Below, piece after piece: positions 37,978 through 46,790 of a stretch of 64,000 nt of DNA. The translations under genes were made by a program, and so were the position numbers. Numbering within the stretch: the stretch's first letter is position 1; every line of letters begins with the position of its first letter. The notes beneath the pieces were generated by a model, which was not told the DNA's origin, did not search any database, and saw only the letters and a program-made list of their open reading frames with translations. The stretch is from assembly GCF_004345645.1 (NCBI RefSeq), contig NZ_SLWS01000002.1:1178001-1242000 (forward strand). The letters run 5' to 3'. This DNA comes from Actinocrispum wychmicini (GTDB lineage: Bacteria > Actinomycetota > Actinomycetes > Mycobacteriales > Pseudonocardiaceae).

Positions 37978-39654
37978 CGGCGACCGACTGCTGTCCAGCA
38001 CACCCATGGCCTGCACGTCATAGAGGCCGAAGGCGGGATGCACAAACGCGTTGCTCACCCAGGGGTTCCGATAGTGCAAGGTCTTGTCGTGCACGAGCGG
38101 AAGGATCACCGCCAAGTCCATCACCCGTCGTTCCACCTCGCGCCACAGCACGTCCCGCTCGTGCTGGTCGGTCGTGTACAGCGTACGGTCGATCAGCCCG
38201 TTGATCCCAGGGTCGTCGATCTCAGCGAGATTCCAGTTGCCGCCATGCGGCTTGATGTGGCGGCCATCGACGAGCGGCGCCAGGAAGCCGTAGGCCGTGG
38301 GGAAATCAGCACCCCAGTCGGTGACGGCGAGGCCGAGTGAGCGGTGCCGGACCGTCGCGGGCAGGCCGAGCCCAACCGTGAAGTAGCCGGCGACCGGAAG
38401 GTCCACTATGGACAGCCGGATCCCGATCCGGGCCACCGACTCGGCCAGCGCCTCGGCCACCAGATGGAACTTGCCGCGCTGCGTGCCGACGACCGCGTCG
38501 AAGCCGGCACCGAGACCGGCGGCCACCAGTTCGGCCCGAGCAGCGTCCAGGTCGCCCCGCAGGTCACTGCCGGACGGGTAGCGATCCAGATTCTGGTGGG
38601 CGGACAGCCGAGGCGGGAACGGTGTGGTCGCGATGTCCCCGCCGGTGACCGGTCCGCCGCGAGCCTCCTGCAGCAGGATCTTGTCTGCGGCATACTGCAC
38701 GGCCCGCCGGACGCGCACATCACCGAACGGCCGCACCTGCGGCTGGATCGCGACGTACTGCAGGAAGCCGGTCGCCGGGTTGTCGGCATTCGAGCGCAAC
38801 ACCGGATCGGCCAGGATCCGCCGCTGTGCCGTGTGCTGGATGCCGCGCCCCTCGGCATTGATGTCGAACTCCCCGGCCAGCACCCGGTCGTCGAGTTCGT
38901 CCACGCCCATGCCCATGGTCAGGTCGACCTCGTCCGGCAACGCGGGCCGCACCGGATCGGTCGCCGAGTCCCAGTGCGGGTTGCGCGTCAACCGCAGCCG
39001 CGCACCCGGCCGATACTCGGCGATCCGGTATGGCCCACTGCAACGCGGGTTCTCGCCATAACGGGCGCCGGTGTCCGCTGCTCTCGGCACCGGGGCCACG
39101 CACGGCTGGGTCATCAGATGGTCGAAGTCGGCGAACGGAGTCCGCAGGTGAAACACGATCGTTCGGGCGTCCGGCGTCCGCACCGAGGCCAGCCCGTCTG
39201 GATCGAGGTACGGGCCCGGATAGGGCCTGGCCGGATCTGCCAGCAGCGGGATCAGGTGGGTCGGCCCGCCCGCGAGCAGATCCTGAGCGAAAACCCGTTG
39301 CACCGCGTAACGAATGTCGGCGGCAGTCACTGGCGTGCCGTCGTCGTAGCGCACCCCCGGCCGAAGCCGGTAGGTCCACATGCGACCGTTGTCGCCGATC
39401 TCACCGGGCGCCTCGGCGAGATCCGGGACCGGGGACAGCCCGGCAGGGCCAGGATCCGTGGGATAGGCCATCAGCGTGCGGTTGAGCATGCGCTGCAACA
39501 ACCATACCCACACGTAGTAGGTGCGCGCCGGATCGAGCGAGTCGAGGTCGGCGGAGGAAGCCAGGCGTAGCGTGCCGCCACGCGTCCCCGAGGGGTTCAC
39601 CACCGCCCCGACTCCCGCGTTCCACCCGGCGCTCGTGCGGATCCTCATCCGCAT
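37903..39654 (-). CDS. OppA-like substrate-binding protein of the clavam cluster, no signal peptide
   Basis: A 583-residue SBP family 5 (peptide/nickel type) protein: GGTLRLASSADLDSLDPART, WTYRLRPGVRYDDGTPVTA, YRIAEYRPGARLRLTRNPHW, RRAVQYAADKILL and TDWGADFPTAYGFLAPLVDG. Clavulanic acid clusters carry two such genes (oppA1, oppA2), needed for production although their ligands are not settled. The N-terminus (MRMRIRTSAGWNAG) has neither hydrophobic core nor lipobox, so either the true start is missed or the protein is cytoplasmic. No ABC permease or ATPase genes are nearby. It lies 16 bp after its paralogue and is probably co-transcribed with it. Confidence 0.85.
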   Translation of the reverse strand: MRMRIRTSAGWNAGVGAVVNPSGTRGGTLRLASSADLDSLDPARTYYVWVWLLQRMLNRTLMAYPTDPGPAGLSPVPDLAEAPGEIGDNGRMWTYRLRPGVRYDDGTPVTAADIRYAVQRVFAQDLLAGGPTHLIPLLADPARPYPGPYLDPDGLASVRTPDARTIVFHLRTPFADFDHLMTQPCVAPVPRAADTGARYGENPRCSGPYRIAEYRPGARLRLTRNPHWDSATDPVRPALPDEVDLTMGMGVDELDDRVLAGEFDINAEGRGIQHTAQRRILADPVLRSNADNPATGFLQYVAIQPQVRPFGDVRVRRAVQYAADKILLQEARGGPVTGGDIATTPFPPRLSAHQNLDRYPSGSDLRGDLDAARAELVAAGLGAGFDAVVGTQRGKFHLVAEALAESVARIGIRLSIVDLPVAGYFTVGLGLPATVRHRSLGLAVTDWGADFPTAYGFLAPLVDGRHIKPHGGNWNLAEIDDPGINGLIDRTLYTTDQHERDVLWREVERRVMDLAVILPLVHDKTLHYRNPWVSNAFVHPAFGLYDVQAMGVLDSSRSPLPEQTPAEHLGNRQPAKDEVRERG

Positions 39655-39670
39655 GGCTCAGATCGGTGGA

Positions 39671-41362
39671 TCACCGGGCACCCATTCCCACGTAGTCGTA
39701 CATGCCGTAGGCACCGGTGACATAGACGTTGGTGGTGTCGGGGTTGCGGTACAGCAACGACCGGGGGTACAGGTACGGCACGATCACCGCGTGGTCCATG
39801 GTCATGCGGTCGATCCGCTGCCAGATCCCGGCCCGCTCGGCCGGATCGGGGCAGGCAGCGCCCCGGTCGATGAGCTGGTTGATCTCCGGGTCGTCGAGCT
39901 CGCCCATGTTCTGGTTGCCGCGGTCTTTGATAGCCCGCCCATCGACTATCTGTTGCAGGAAGCCGTATCCGTCCGGAAAGTCCGCGCCCCAGCCAAACAT
40001 GATGACACCAATTCCATTGTCCCGCAAGAATTGCGGCGATCCGCCGTAGCGGTCGAAATAGTCGCCGGACGGGAAGCCCAGCACCTGGGCCTCGATGCCG
40101 ACACGGGCGAGCCCGGCGGACAGCGCCTCGGCGGCACGGTACTCCTTGAGCCGGTCACGTCGGGCGGCGATCCGGGTGCGGAACCCGGCCGGCCGGCAGG
40201 CCGCCGCCAGCTCAGCGCGGGCGGCATCGAGGTCGCCGGTTGCGCCAGTGCCCACCGGATACCGGTCGAAGTGCTCGTAACCGTCGATCGTCGGCGGAAG
40301 TATGGTCGTGGCGATGTCCCCGCCGGTGGCGCCGCCGTATGCCGCCCGCATCGCCGCCTTGTCAGTGGCGTACTGCACTGCTCGTCTACAGTGGACGTTG
40401 TCGAACGGCGGGATCCGACTGGACAGGCAGTAGATCCAGGTGAACCCGGTCAGCGGGTTGTCGGTGTTCGCGATCGCCGCCGGATCGGCCAGAATCCGCT
40501 CCTGGGCCGCGGGTTGCACGCCGAACCCGGCCAGGTCGATGTGCGCGTCGGAGTCGAGGATCATCCGGTCGACCTCGTGCGGGTCCACGCCGAGGATCAC
40601 CTCGACGCGCTCGGCTCGTCGCATGCGAACCGGGTCGGTTGCCTGATCCCAGTGCGGATTGGGCTCCAGCATGAGACGTCGGCCCCGCTCGTAGCTGCGA
40701 ACCCGGTACGGACCGGTCGCGACCGGTCGCAGCCGGTAGTCGGCTCCGGTGTCGGCGCGTGCGGGCACCGGGCAGGTGACCGGCATCGTGGCGAGCAGGT
40801 CCATGCCGGCGAAGGGATACCTCAGCCGGAAGACCAGAGTGCGCTCGTCCGGAGTCTCGATCGTGACCGGTCCATCCACGTCCGGTTGGCGCCACGGCCC
40901 GAGGTAGTCGGTGCCGAGCAGCTGCCGGAAGTATGTGGGGCCGGCGCCGAGGACGTCGGTGCCGTACCCGCTGCGCGCGATCGCGTACTTGACGTCGGCC
41001 GAGATGACCGGCGAGCCGTCCTCGAACTTGAGGCCGGGACGTAACCGGTAGGTCCACGTCCGACCGCCGTCGGACCCTTCACCGAGCGACTCGGCCAGGT
41101 CGGCCACCAGCCGCTGACCCGCCTTGCCCGGCGCGGTGTCGAAGGTGACCAGGGTGCGGCCGATGAGCCGCAGAAAGTTCCAGGTGTAGGCGTAGTAGGT
41201 GTTGCCAGGGTCGAGCGAGTCGAAGTCGTCGGTGCGGACCAGTCGAAGCGTCCCGCCTGTCTCGTCGGTCGGGTTGTAGATCCCACGCAACGCGGCGTCC
41301 TGCCCCGTGGGAGGGGGACTCGCCAGATCCGGCTCACCCTTGCTGTGCTCCGCGACGGTCAT
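39671..41362 (-). CDS. Second OppA-like substrate-binding protein, no signal peptide
   Basis: A 563-residue paralogue of the next gene: GGTLRLVRTDDFDSLDPGNT, WTYRLRPGLKFEDGSPVIS, YRVRSYERGRRLMLEPNPHW, RRAVQYATDKAAM and FGWGADFPDGYGFLQQIVDG. The start chosen at ATG 41362 (MTVAEHSKGEP) gives a hydrophilic N-terminus; upstream codons overlap the acyltransferase in another frame and give no signal sequence. The pair corresponds in number and context to OppA1/OppA2 of clavulanic acid clusters. Its start lies 8 bp from the end of the acyltransferase gene. Confidence 0.85.
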   Translation of the reverse strand: MTVAEHSKGEPDLASPPPTGQDAALRGIYNPTDETGGTLRLVRTDDFDSLDPGNTYYAYTWNFLRLIGRTLVTFDTAPGKAGQRLVADLAESLGEGSDGGRTWTYRLRPGLKFEDGSPVISADVKYAIARSGYGTDVLGAGPTYFRQLLGTDYLGPWRQPDVDGPVTIETPDERTLVFRLRYPFAGMDLLATMPVTCPVPARADTGADYRLRPVATGPYRVRSYERGRRLMLEPNPHWDQATDPVRMRRAERVEVILGVDPHEVDRMILDSDAHIDLAGFGVQPAAQERILADPAAIANTDNPLTGFTWIYCLSSRIPPFDNVHCRRAVQYATDKAAMRAAYGGATGGDIATTILPPTIDGYEHFDRYPVGTGATGDLDAARAELAAACRPAGFRTRIAARRDRLKEYRAAEALSAGLARVGIEAQVLGFPSGDYFDRYGGSPQFLRDNGIGVIMFGWGADFPDGYGFLQQIVDGRAIKDRGNQNMGELDDPEINQLIDRGAACPDPAERAGIWQRIDRMTMDHAVIVPYLYPRSLLYRNPDTTNVYVTGAYGMYDYVGMGAR

Positions 41363-41370
41363 CTGCTCGG

Positions 41371-42645
41371 CTACCTTTCCAGTACGCGTATGTATGAATA
41401 CTGTGGGACCGACTTGCAGCCGCGCAGCAGTTTCGCCTCGGTGCTGCCGATGCCGTAGTGAATCGCCACGATTCCCATGCTTTCGGCGACCTCGACCGGG
41501 TGGTGGTACAGAACCTCGTTGTACAACGGCAGCTTGCGCTGGAAGCCATAGTCGAATCCGGTGCGGTGCGCGAACCACTGGTCGCCGAACCGCAGCAACA
41601 GGCCGAATCCACGGATCTCGCCGCCCGCGCGGGCGATCGACACGACGGCTCGGCTCCCGAGCAGGTCGTGGACCTGGTGGAGGAACTCCTCGGACTGCTC
41701 GACCCGCCACGAGCTCATGCCGTACTTGGCGAACAGCCGGGTTTCCAGCTCGGCCATCCGGGCGATCACCGCGGGGGTGAACGGCTCGATCCGCACGTCG
41801 ACACCCTCGAGAAGCAGGCGGCGTCGCTCGGCCAGCACTCGGCGCCGGCGGTGCGCGGAGAGCACCTTCAGATAACCGTCGAATCCACCGGCTGGCAGGG
41901 GAAGCCAACAATAGCCGGCCGAGACGTGTGAGAGATATCCCTGGGCAGCCAGCAACTCGCGCAACAGGTGATCGCGTCCGTCGAGGTACAGATAGGAGAT
42001 CGAGCGCGCTGACCGCGACTCGGCGATGCGCTCGGCCTCCTCGACCATGGTGCCAAGGTCCGCACGATTCGCGGCGGCGGACAGTCCGATGCGGGTGCGG
42101 CCGAGGTGCCGGCCACCGCATACCAGGCTCGGCAGCAGCGCACCCGCGAGGTCGTCGGGCAGCGTGGCGCGCAGCGCCGCAGCACCGGCCAGTTCCTCCG
42201 CGACACTGTGGTCCAACAATGTGTCAGGCCGACCCAGCGTCCACGGCGCGTCGGTGCCGAGCAACGCGGTTGCCAGCGCCGCGGTGGCCGCTTCCGCACG
42301 GCGCGCGATGACGTACCGCATGGGCACCCGCGCGGTCGCCTCAACGACCGCCAACCACGGCGAGGACAGATAGAAGTCGTCCGCAGTCAGGAGTGCGTCC
42401 CAGACTCCGGCAGGCATGTCCACCGCACGTTCGAAGGTGTCGAGGACGGTTCCGGTGGGCGTGGCGGTGTCGCTGGTCAACGAGATCCCCCAGTCGGATT
42501 CGGCACCACTGTCGTCGATACCCATCAGAGCGAAGCGTAGGTTCGCTTCGAAGTCGCGTACCCGCGCGACGTGGGGTCGGCATGGTTGCGCGACAGAACG
42601 CATAACCCCGTGCGGTATGCCGATTCTCCCTGGCAGACGCGGCAT
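41371..42645 (-). CDS. GNAT/FemAB-like acyltransferase (BioF2-like domain) in the clavam cluster
   Basis: Up to 424 residues with an Acetyltransf_6 / peptidoglycan-bridge-like fold. The N-terminal half has FYLSSPWLAVVEA, and the C-terminal half has GFDGYLKVLSAHRRRRVLAE, GGEIRGFGLLLRFGD, RTGFDYGFQRKLPLYNEVLY and IHYGIGSTEAKLLRGC, typical of enzymes transferring acyl or aminoacyl groups. It sits upstream of the OppA-like pair, where clavulanic acid clusters carry orf16 or orf14 genes of unclear role. Several starts are possible (42645, 42603, 42525); none has a convincing ribosome site. Likely acts on a pathway intermediate, by inference. Confidence 0.75.
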   Translation of the reverse strand: MPRLPGRIGIPHGVMRSVAQPCRPHVARVRDFEANLRFALMGIDDSGAESDWGISLTSDTATPTGTVLDTFERAVDMPAGVWDALLTADDFYLSSPWLAVVEATARVPMRYVIARRAEAATAALATALLGTDAPWTLGRPDTLLDHSVAEELAGAAALRATLPDDLAGALLPSLVCGGRHLGRTRIGLSAAANRADLGTMVEEAERIAESRSARSISYLYLDGRDHLLRELLAAQGYLSHVSAGYCWLPLPAGGFDGYLKVLSAHRRRRVLAERRRLLLEGVDVRIEPFTPAVIARMAELETRLFAKYGMSSWRVEQSEEFLHQVHDLLGSRAVVSIARAGGEIRGFGLLLRFGDQWFAHRTGFDYGFQRKLPLYNEVLYHHPVEVAESMGIVAIHYGIGSTEAKLLRGCKSVPQYSYIRVLER

Positions 42646-42764
42646 AACCTACTCGGGAGCCCACGGCACGGCTTACCCTGCGAACGTCACTGCCGGGCTA
42701 CTGATCGGGATCGATCCACTATGGCGAACGCCACCTCGCACCACGGGGAGCCTGATCCGACCGC

Positions 42765-44018
42765 GTGCCAATGGTGAACGAGGACGTCCCCGTGCGGCGG
42801 CGATTCACGCGAAACCTGCCGAGTGGCCAAGGTGTCGCCTGGTTCGGCACCGCGGGGTTCGCCAACGCGGTAGGCACGGGCATCTACTACCCGTACCAAC
42901 TCCTGTTCTTCCGCGAGGTTCTCGGGATCCCGCTGACCACGGTCGGGGTCGGTCTCACGGCGTCGATCCTGGTCACCCTGCCCGCTGTTGTCTACATAGG
43001 ACGACTGGTCGACCGGTACGGTTCACGGCCGATGCTGATCGCCGCCTCACTCGGTCGCGCCGGCGCGTTCGTCGGCTTCGTCGTCGGCCACGGTGCGGTG
43101 CTGTTCGTCGCGCTTGCCATGCTTCTCGCGATTTGTTTTCGGGCGGATCAGGTGGCCTCGCAGGTACTCGCCGCGTCGGCCGCACCCAGAGGGCAGTCCG
43201 CGCAGTGGTTGGCGCTGACCAGAATCGTGTTCAACGCAGGTGTCGGACTCGGGGCAGTGGTCGCCGGCGTCGCATTGGTCGGCGGGCCGGCGACCTATTC
43301 CGTACTCGGGCTCGCCGCCGCGGCCTGCTACCTGGTCGCGGCCCTGTGCTACCTGCCACTGCCGGTGGGATCCCGTCGCCCCGTGCGGGCTGCTGGCGAC
43401 CCGACCAGGCCGTGGCGGCACCGCATCTACGTTCGGCTGGCGTCGACGCACTTCGTCATGTTCACCGCTCTGGTCGCCACCGAGGCGGCGCTGCCTGTGT
43501 ATCTCATCGACAACCTCGGCTGGCCCGCCTGGATGGTCGGCGCCACGCTCGCGATCAACATCGTGCTGCTGGTCGTGCTGCAGCTGCCGGTCAGCAAGGT
43601 CGTGCAGCGCTACAGCCCACTGCCGGTCCTTGGGCTGGGCGCTGCCTTGCACGGAGCGCTGTTCTTTGCTCTCGCGGTAGCGGCCGGGCCGCCGGGCGCT
43701 ACCCAAGTGGTGGTGTTCCTGGTCGGGATGATCATCTACACGGTCGGCGAGACAACCGCTTCACAGGTGCTGATGGTGCTGCTGGTGCACGTGGCCCCGG
43801 AGGCCGAACGTGGTGCGTACCAGGCGTTCAGCCAGACGCTCACCGGTATCGCGCTTGGCATCGCGCCACTGTTCGTGACCGTGTTGCTGGCCCTGTCCGC
43901 GTCCGCGGTGTGGTGGACACTTTTCGGCGCGGTGCTCATGGTCGGCGTGAGCATGACGTTGCTGCACCGGCGGAACCTGCCCGCCATCCGTGCGGCCTGG
44001 GCCGCACAGCTGGGCTGA
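42765..44018 (+). CDS. MFS transporter of the clavam cluster
   Basis: About 417 residues with 12 hydrophobic segments. A motif A-like loop reads GRLVDRYGSRP between helices 2 and 3, and pairs such as GVGLTASILVTLPAVVYIG and VVFLVGMIIYTVGETTASQV are typical of drug-efflux MFS proteins. It is divergent from the acyltransferase and convergent with the LysR regulator. The probable role is export of the clavam product, by position. Start at GTG 42765 or ATG 42771; neither has a strong ribosome site. Confidence 0.87.
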   Translation: MPMVNEDVPVRRRFTRNLPSGQGVAWFGTAGFANAVGTGIYYPYQLLFFREVLGIPLTTVGVGLTASILVTLPAVVYIGRLVDRYGSRPMLIAASLGRAGAFVGFVVGHGAVLFVALAMLLAICFRADQVASQVLAASAAPRGQSAQWLALTRIVFNAGVGLGAVVAGVALVGGPATYSVLGLAAAACYLVAALCYLPLPVGSRRPVRAAGDPTRPWRHRIYVRLASTHFVMFTALVATEAALPVYLIDNLGWPAWMVGATLAINIVLLVVLQLPVSKVVQRYSPLPVLGLGAALHGALFFALAVAAGPPGATQVVVFLVGMIIYTVGETTASQVLMVLLVHVAPEAERGAYQAFSQTLTGIALGIAPLFVTVLLALSASAVWWTLFGAVLMVGVSMTLLHRRNLPAIRAAWAAQLG

Positions 44019-44043
44019 CCGCCGCGGTTGCCTGACTGGTACG

Positions 44044-45456
44044 TCAGCCGGGCGGAACAGGAGCCACGGCCACAGCCGAGCGTATGGCGGGACGCAGCCG
44101 GGTGTGAGCTCCCATTTTCCGGAGCGAGGCCCTGAACTCGGCTTCAGCCTCAGCCGCCACGACAAGGATCCGCCTGGCCTGCGGGGTCAGCGCCGTACCC
44201 CGGTGTCCTCGACGCAGCAGCGTCACTCCCAGCCGGCGTTCCAACCGGCTCACCTTTCTGGTGAGCGCCGGTTGAGTGATCATCAGCATCGGCGCGGCGC
44301 GGTTGATGCTGCCAGTGGTGTCGATCACGTGCAGCAGCCGCAGATCCTCCGGCTCAAGGCACCGGTCGGACGGCACTCGCTCGGCGACCCAGGACGTCAA
44401 CGTGGCCGCCGAGGTCCCGACCGCCGTCAGCGCCTGACGGTCGGGCTCGTCCCAAAACTCCACAGTGGACAGAAGGCTGGGATTACGGCGTACCGCCTTG
44501 CGGCGGTAACTCTCCCTGAGCTGATCGCACAGCACGGCGGCCAGCCGGGCCGAGACCACAGCCGGATCCACGACCAGCCGGTGAGTGCGCATCGGGGACT
44601 CACGAAGCGGCCGGACCACGAATCTCGAACCGGCTGCGGGCAACGCGGTCAGCGGTGACACGAGCGCTATCCCCTCGCCGTGTCCCAGCAGGCTTCGCGC
44701 CGAGGAGAAGGACCTCACCACGTGACCGATCGTTGGAGCGAAGTCATACGACATGCACACCTCCTCCAGCAGCCGCCGGGAGTTCTCGTCGGCTCGGACG
44801 ATCCACCTGTCCTCACTGAGATCCGCGAGCGGGACCTCGCGGTGCCCCGCATACCGGTGGTCAGCCGGCAGCGAGACCCACAACGGCTCACTGAGCACGT
44901 CGTACACCGTGTTGTTGCGGCCAAGCCGGCCGCCGCGCCTCGGCGACTGCCAGCCGTACACGACATCCACGCAATGGCGCTCGAACAGGTCTGATCCGTC
45001 GGCGGGCGTCGCACTCACGACGTGGAACAGCACGTCCCGCAAGAGGACCGCCATGTCGTCAACGAACTCGTCCCAGTCTCGGCCCATCGTGGCCATCCGC
45101 ACAACGGACTGGCGGTGCGGATGCGGCCGGCTCACCCCGTCCACGACGCGCACAGCGTCCATCAGGGCGGCCTGGAATCGCAGACCGGCCGACAACAGCG
45201 TCTGCCCGGCCTCGGTGAGACGCATGTGCTCGTCGACGGCATCAGTCAACTGAACGGCGGTGCGGCGTTCCAACCGAATCAGTTGCCGACGGACGGCGGG
45301 CTGGCTCATTCGCAGCACCTTCGCGACCCTGGGAATGTCGCCGGTCTCGGCCAACGCCCGTAAAAGATCTACGTCAGCCGACGCGGGAATAAGCTGATCA
45401 ATCCGCACTCTGTCATATTCATCAGGCACCAGCCGGTCAGCGCTGTCGCGCATCAA
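44044..45456 (-). CDS. claR: LysR-type activator with HTH domains at both ends (ClaR-like)
   Basis: A 470-residue regulator of unusual build. An N-terminal LysR HTH (LRALAETGDIPRVAKVLRMS, QPAVRRQLIRLERR) and a substrate-binding-like centre (LWVSLPADHRYAG, GHGEGIALVSPL) are followed by a second LysR HTH at the C-terminus (LLHVIDTTGSINRAAPMLMI, QPALTRKVSRLERRLGVTLL). Two terminal HTH motifs are the hallmark of ClaR, the pathway activator of clavulanic acid biosynthesis, whereas ordinary LysR proteins have about 300 residues and one HTH. It is divergent from the metallo-beta-lactamase-fold gene and probably controls the late genes. Confidence 0.83.
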   Translation of the reverse strand: MMRDSADRLVPDEYDRVRIDQLIPASADVDLLRALAETGDIPRVAKVLRMSQPAVRRQLIRLERRTAVQLTDAVDEHMRLTEAGQTLLSAGLRFQAALMDAVRVVDGVSRPHPHRQSVVRMATMGRDWDEFVDDMAVLLRDVLFHVVSATPADGSDLFERHCVDVVYGWQSPRRGGRLGRNNTVYDVLSEPLWVSLPADHRYAGHREVPLADLSEDRWIVRADENSRRLLEEVCMSYDFAPTIGHVVRSFSSARSLLGHGEGIALVSPLTALPAAGSRFVVRPLRESPMRTHRLVVDPAVVSARLAAVLCDQLRESYRRKAVRRNPSLLSTVEFWDEPDRQALTAVGTSAATLTSWVAERVPSDRCLEPEDLRLLHVIDTTGSINRAAPMLMITQPALTRKVSRLERRLGVTLLRRGHRGTALTPQARRILVVAAEAEAEFRASLRKMGAHTRLRPAIRSAVAVAPVPPG

Positions 45457-45864
45457 AGATCCCCCTCGCCCCGAGGCACATTCAGAAGCAGCGCAGGTGC
45501 GGCTGAGATCATGTCGTCAAAGGTCAACCGTCGCGCTCAATGATTCTTTGTACTTCCGAATAGCGCTTTCGAAATTAGCATGCAATCTGCGGCGGAGCCA
45601 GCCCAAACACACCCGGACCTTCGGTCCAACTGGTCTGATCAACATATGACGGCCGCCATTTACATGATTCACACCATCGGGTTACATCGACACGACCCCA
45701 GCCTCCTGAACTCCGAAACCATCATGACCTGTGGCAATATCACCCGCCGGTGATCACTGCGGGAAACGCTCAATGAGTGACGAGGTTAAATGATCATGAC
45801 AGCTGGTGCCGTCAGTCGCAAGTAACTTATTCGTGGTTCACTGCTGACCGCCTCGGGCGTCGTC
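45457..45864. promoter_or_regulatory. Divergent control region between claR-like and MBL-fold genes
   Basis: About 400 bp, AT-richer than its surroundings (for example TTTCGAAATTAGCATGCAAT). No gene. It must hold both promoters and is the natural site for LysR autoregulation. A T-N11-A operator could not be chosen with confidence. Confidence 0.5.
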
Positions 45865-46716
45865 ATGCCGGCAGGCGACGTCACCCGACATCGGCCGGCC
45901 GGTGTAACCTTGCGGTGGTTCGACACAGCGGGCTGGGAATTCGCCTTCGACCACCACGTGGTGCTGGTCGACCCGTGGCTGACCCGCTTCCAGTCGACCG
46001 ACTCCGACGGCCTGTTCGACATGGCGACACCGATCACGGCCGACCACGCCCTGCTCGACGAGCACATCCCCGCCATGGATCTCCTGCTGGTGACACACGG
46101 CCATTTCGATCACATCGGTGACGTGCCTTACCTGGCCGGCAAGTTCCCCAAGGCACAGGTGGTCGGTACGGAGAGCCACGCGCATCTGCTCAGCGCGATG
46201 GGAGTTCCCGAGGAGTCGATGATCCAGACCTCCGGCGGGGAGTACCTCGACTTCGGCGACTACCAGGTCCGCGTCGTGCGTAGTCTGCACAGCCTCAATG
46301 ACAAGCACCGGTACATCGCGCCTGGCACGCTCACTGCCCGGCCGAGGACTCCGCGCACGATCGGCGAACTCGTCGAGGGCGGCACGCTCGCCTATCAGCT
46401 GTCCGCGGCAGGACTGAACATACTTGTCCTTGGTACCGGAAACTGCGTCGAGCGCGAGCTCGCCGGGCTACGTCCGGACGTGGCGATCATCGCGCTCCCT
46501 CCGTGCCCAACGACGCACCGATATCTCGAGCGCACCCTCGAAGCATTGGACGGCCCCAGGTTCGTCCTGCCCAATCACCATGACGAGATGGCATACCCGC
46601 TGGGCACGTCGGTAATCGACAAGGAGGCCATGGCATGGTTCCGAAGGACAGTGGCCACGGTCAGTCCAGGCTCCGAGGTAATCGAACCCACGCATCTGAC
46701 GCCGATTGAGCTGTAG
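45865..46716 (+). CDS. Metallo-beta-lactamase-fold hydrolase
   Basis: A 283-residue MBL-fold protein of the UlaG-like branch. The metal motif HxHxDH is present as THGHFDHIGD, with further ligands likely in RSLHSLND, LGTGNCVE and LPNHHDE. It starts at ATG 45865 and has no signal peptide, so it is cytoplasmic. The S. clavuligerus cluster has no such gene (Orf12 there has a serine-beta-lactamase fold). It may hydrolyse a strained intermediate, give self-protection, or replace a tailoring step. Lactamase activity cannot be claimed from the fold. Confidence 0.85.
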   Translation: MPAGDVTRHRPAGVTLRWFDTAGWEFAFDHHVVLVDPWLTRFQSTDSDGLFDMATPITADHALLDEHIPAMDLLLVTHGHFDHIGDVPYLAGKFPKAQVVGTESHAHLLSAMGVPEESMIQTSGGEYLDFGDYQVRVVRSLHSLNDKHRYIAPGTLTARPRTPRTIGELVEGGTLAYQLSAAGLNILVLGTGNCVERELAGLRPDVAIIALPPCPTTHRYLERTLEALDGPRFVLPNHHDEMAYPLGTSVIDKEAMAWFRRTVATVSPGSEVIEPTHLTPIEL

Positions 46717-46790
46717 CCGCATCACCTCGGCACGTTATGCCCATCTCGGACCAGTTATCCCATTGTCGCTCGCCACGTCACATCTCCGGC

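Noticed and set aside
45865-46716. Counterpart of Orf12 in the clavulanic acid cluster
   Set aside because: Orf12 has a serine-beta-lactamase-like fold; this protein is a metal-binding MBL fold.
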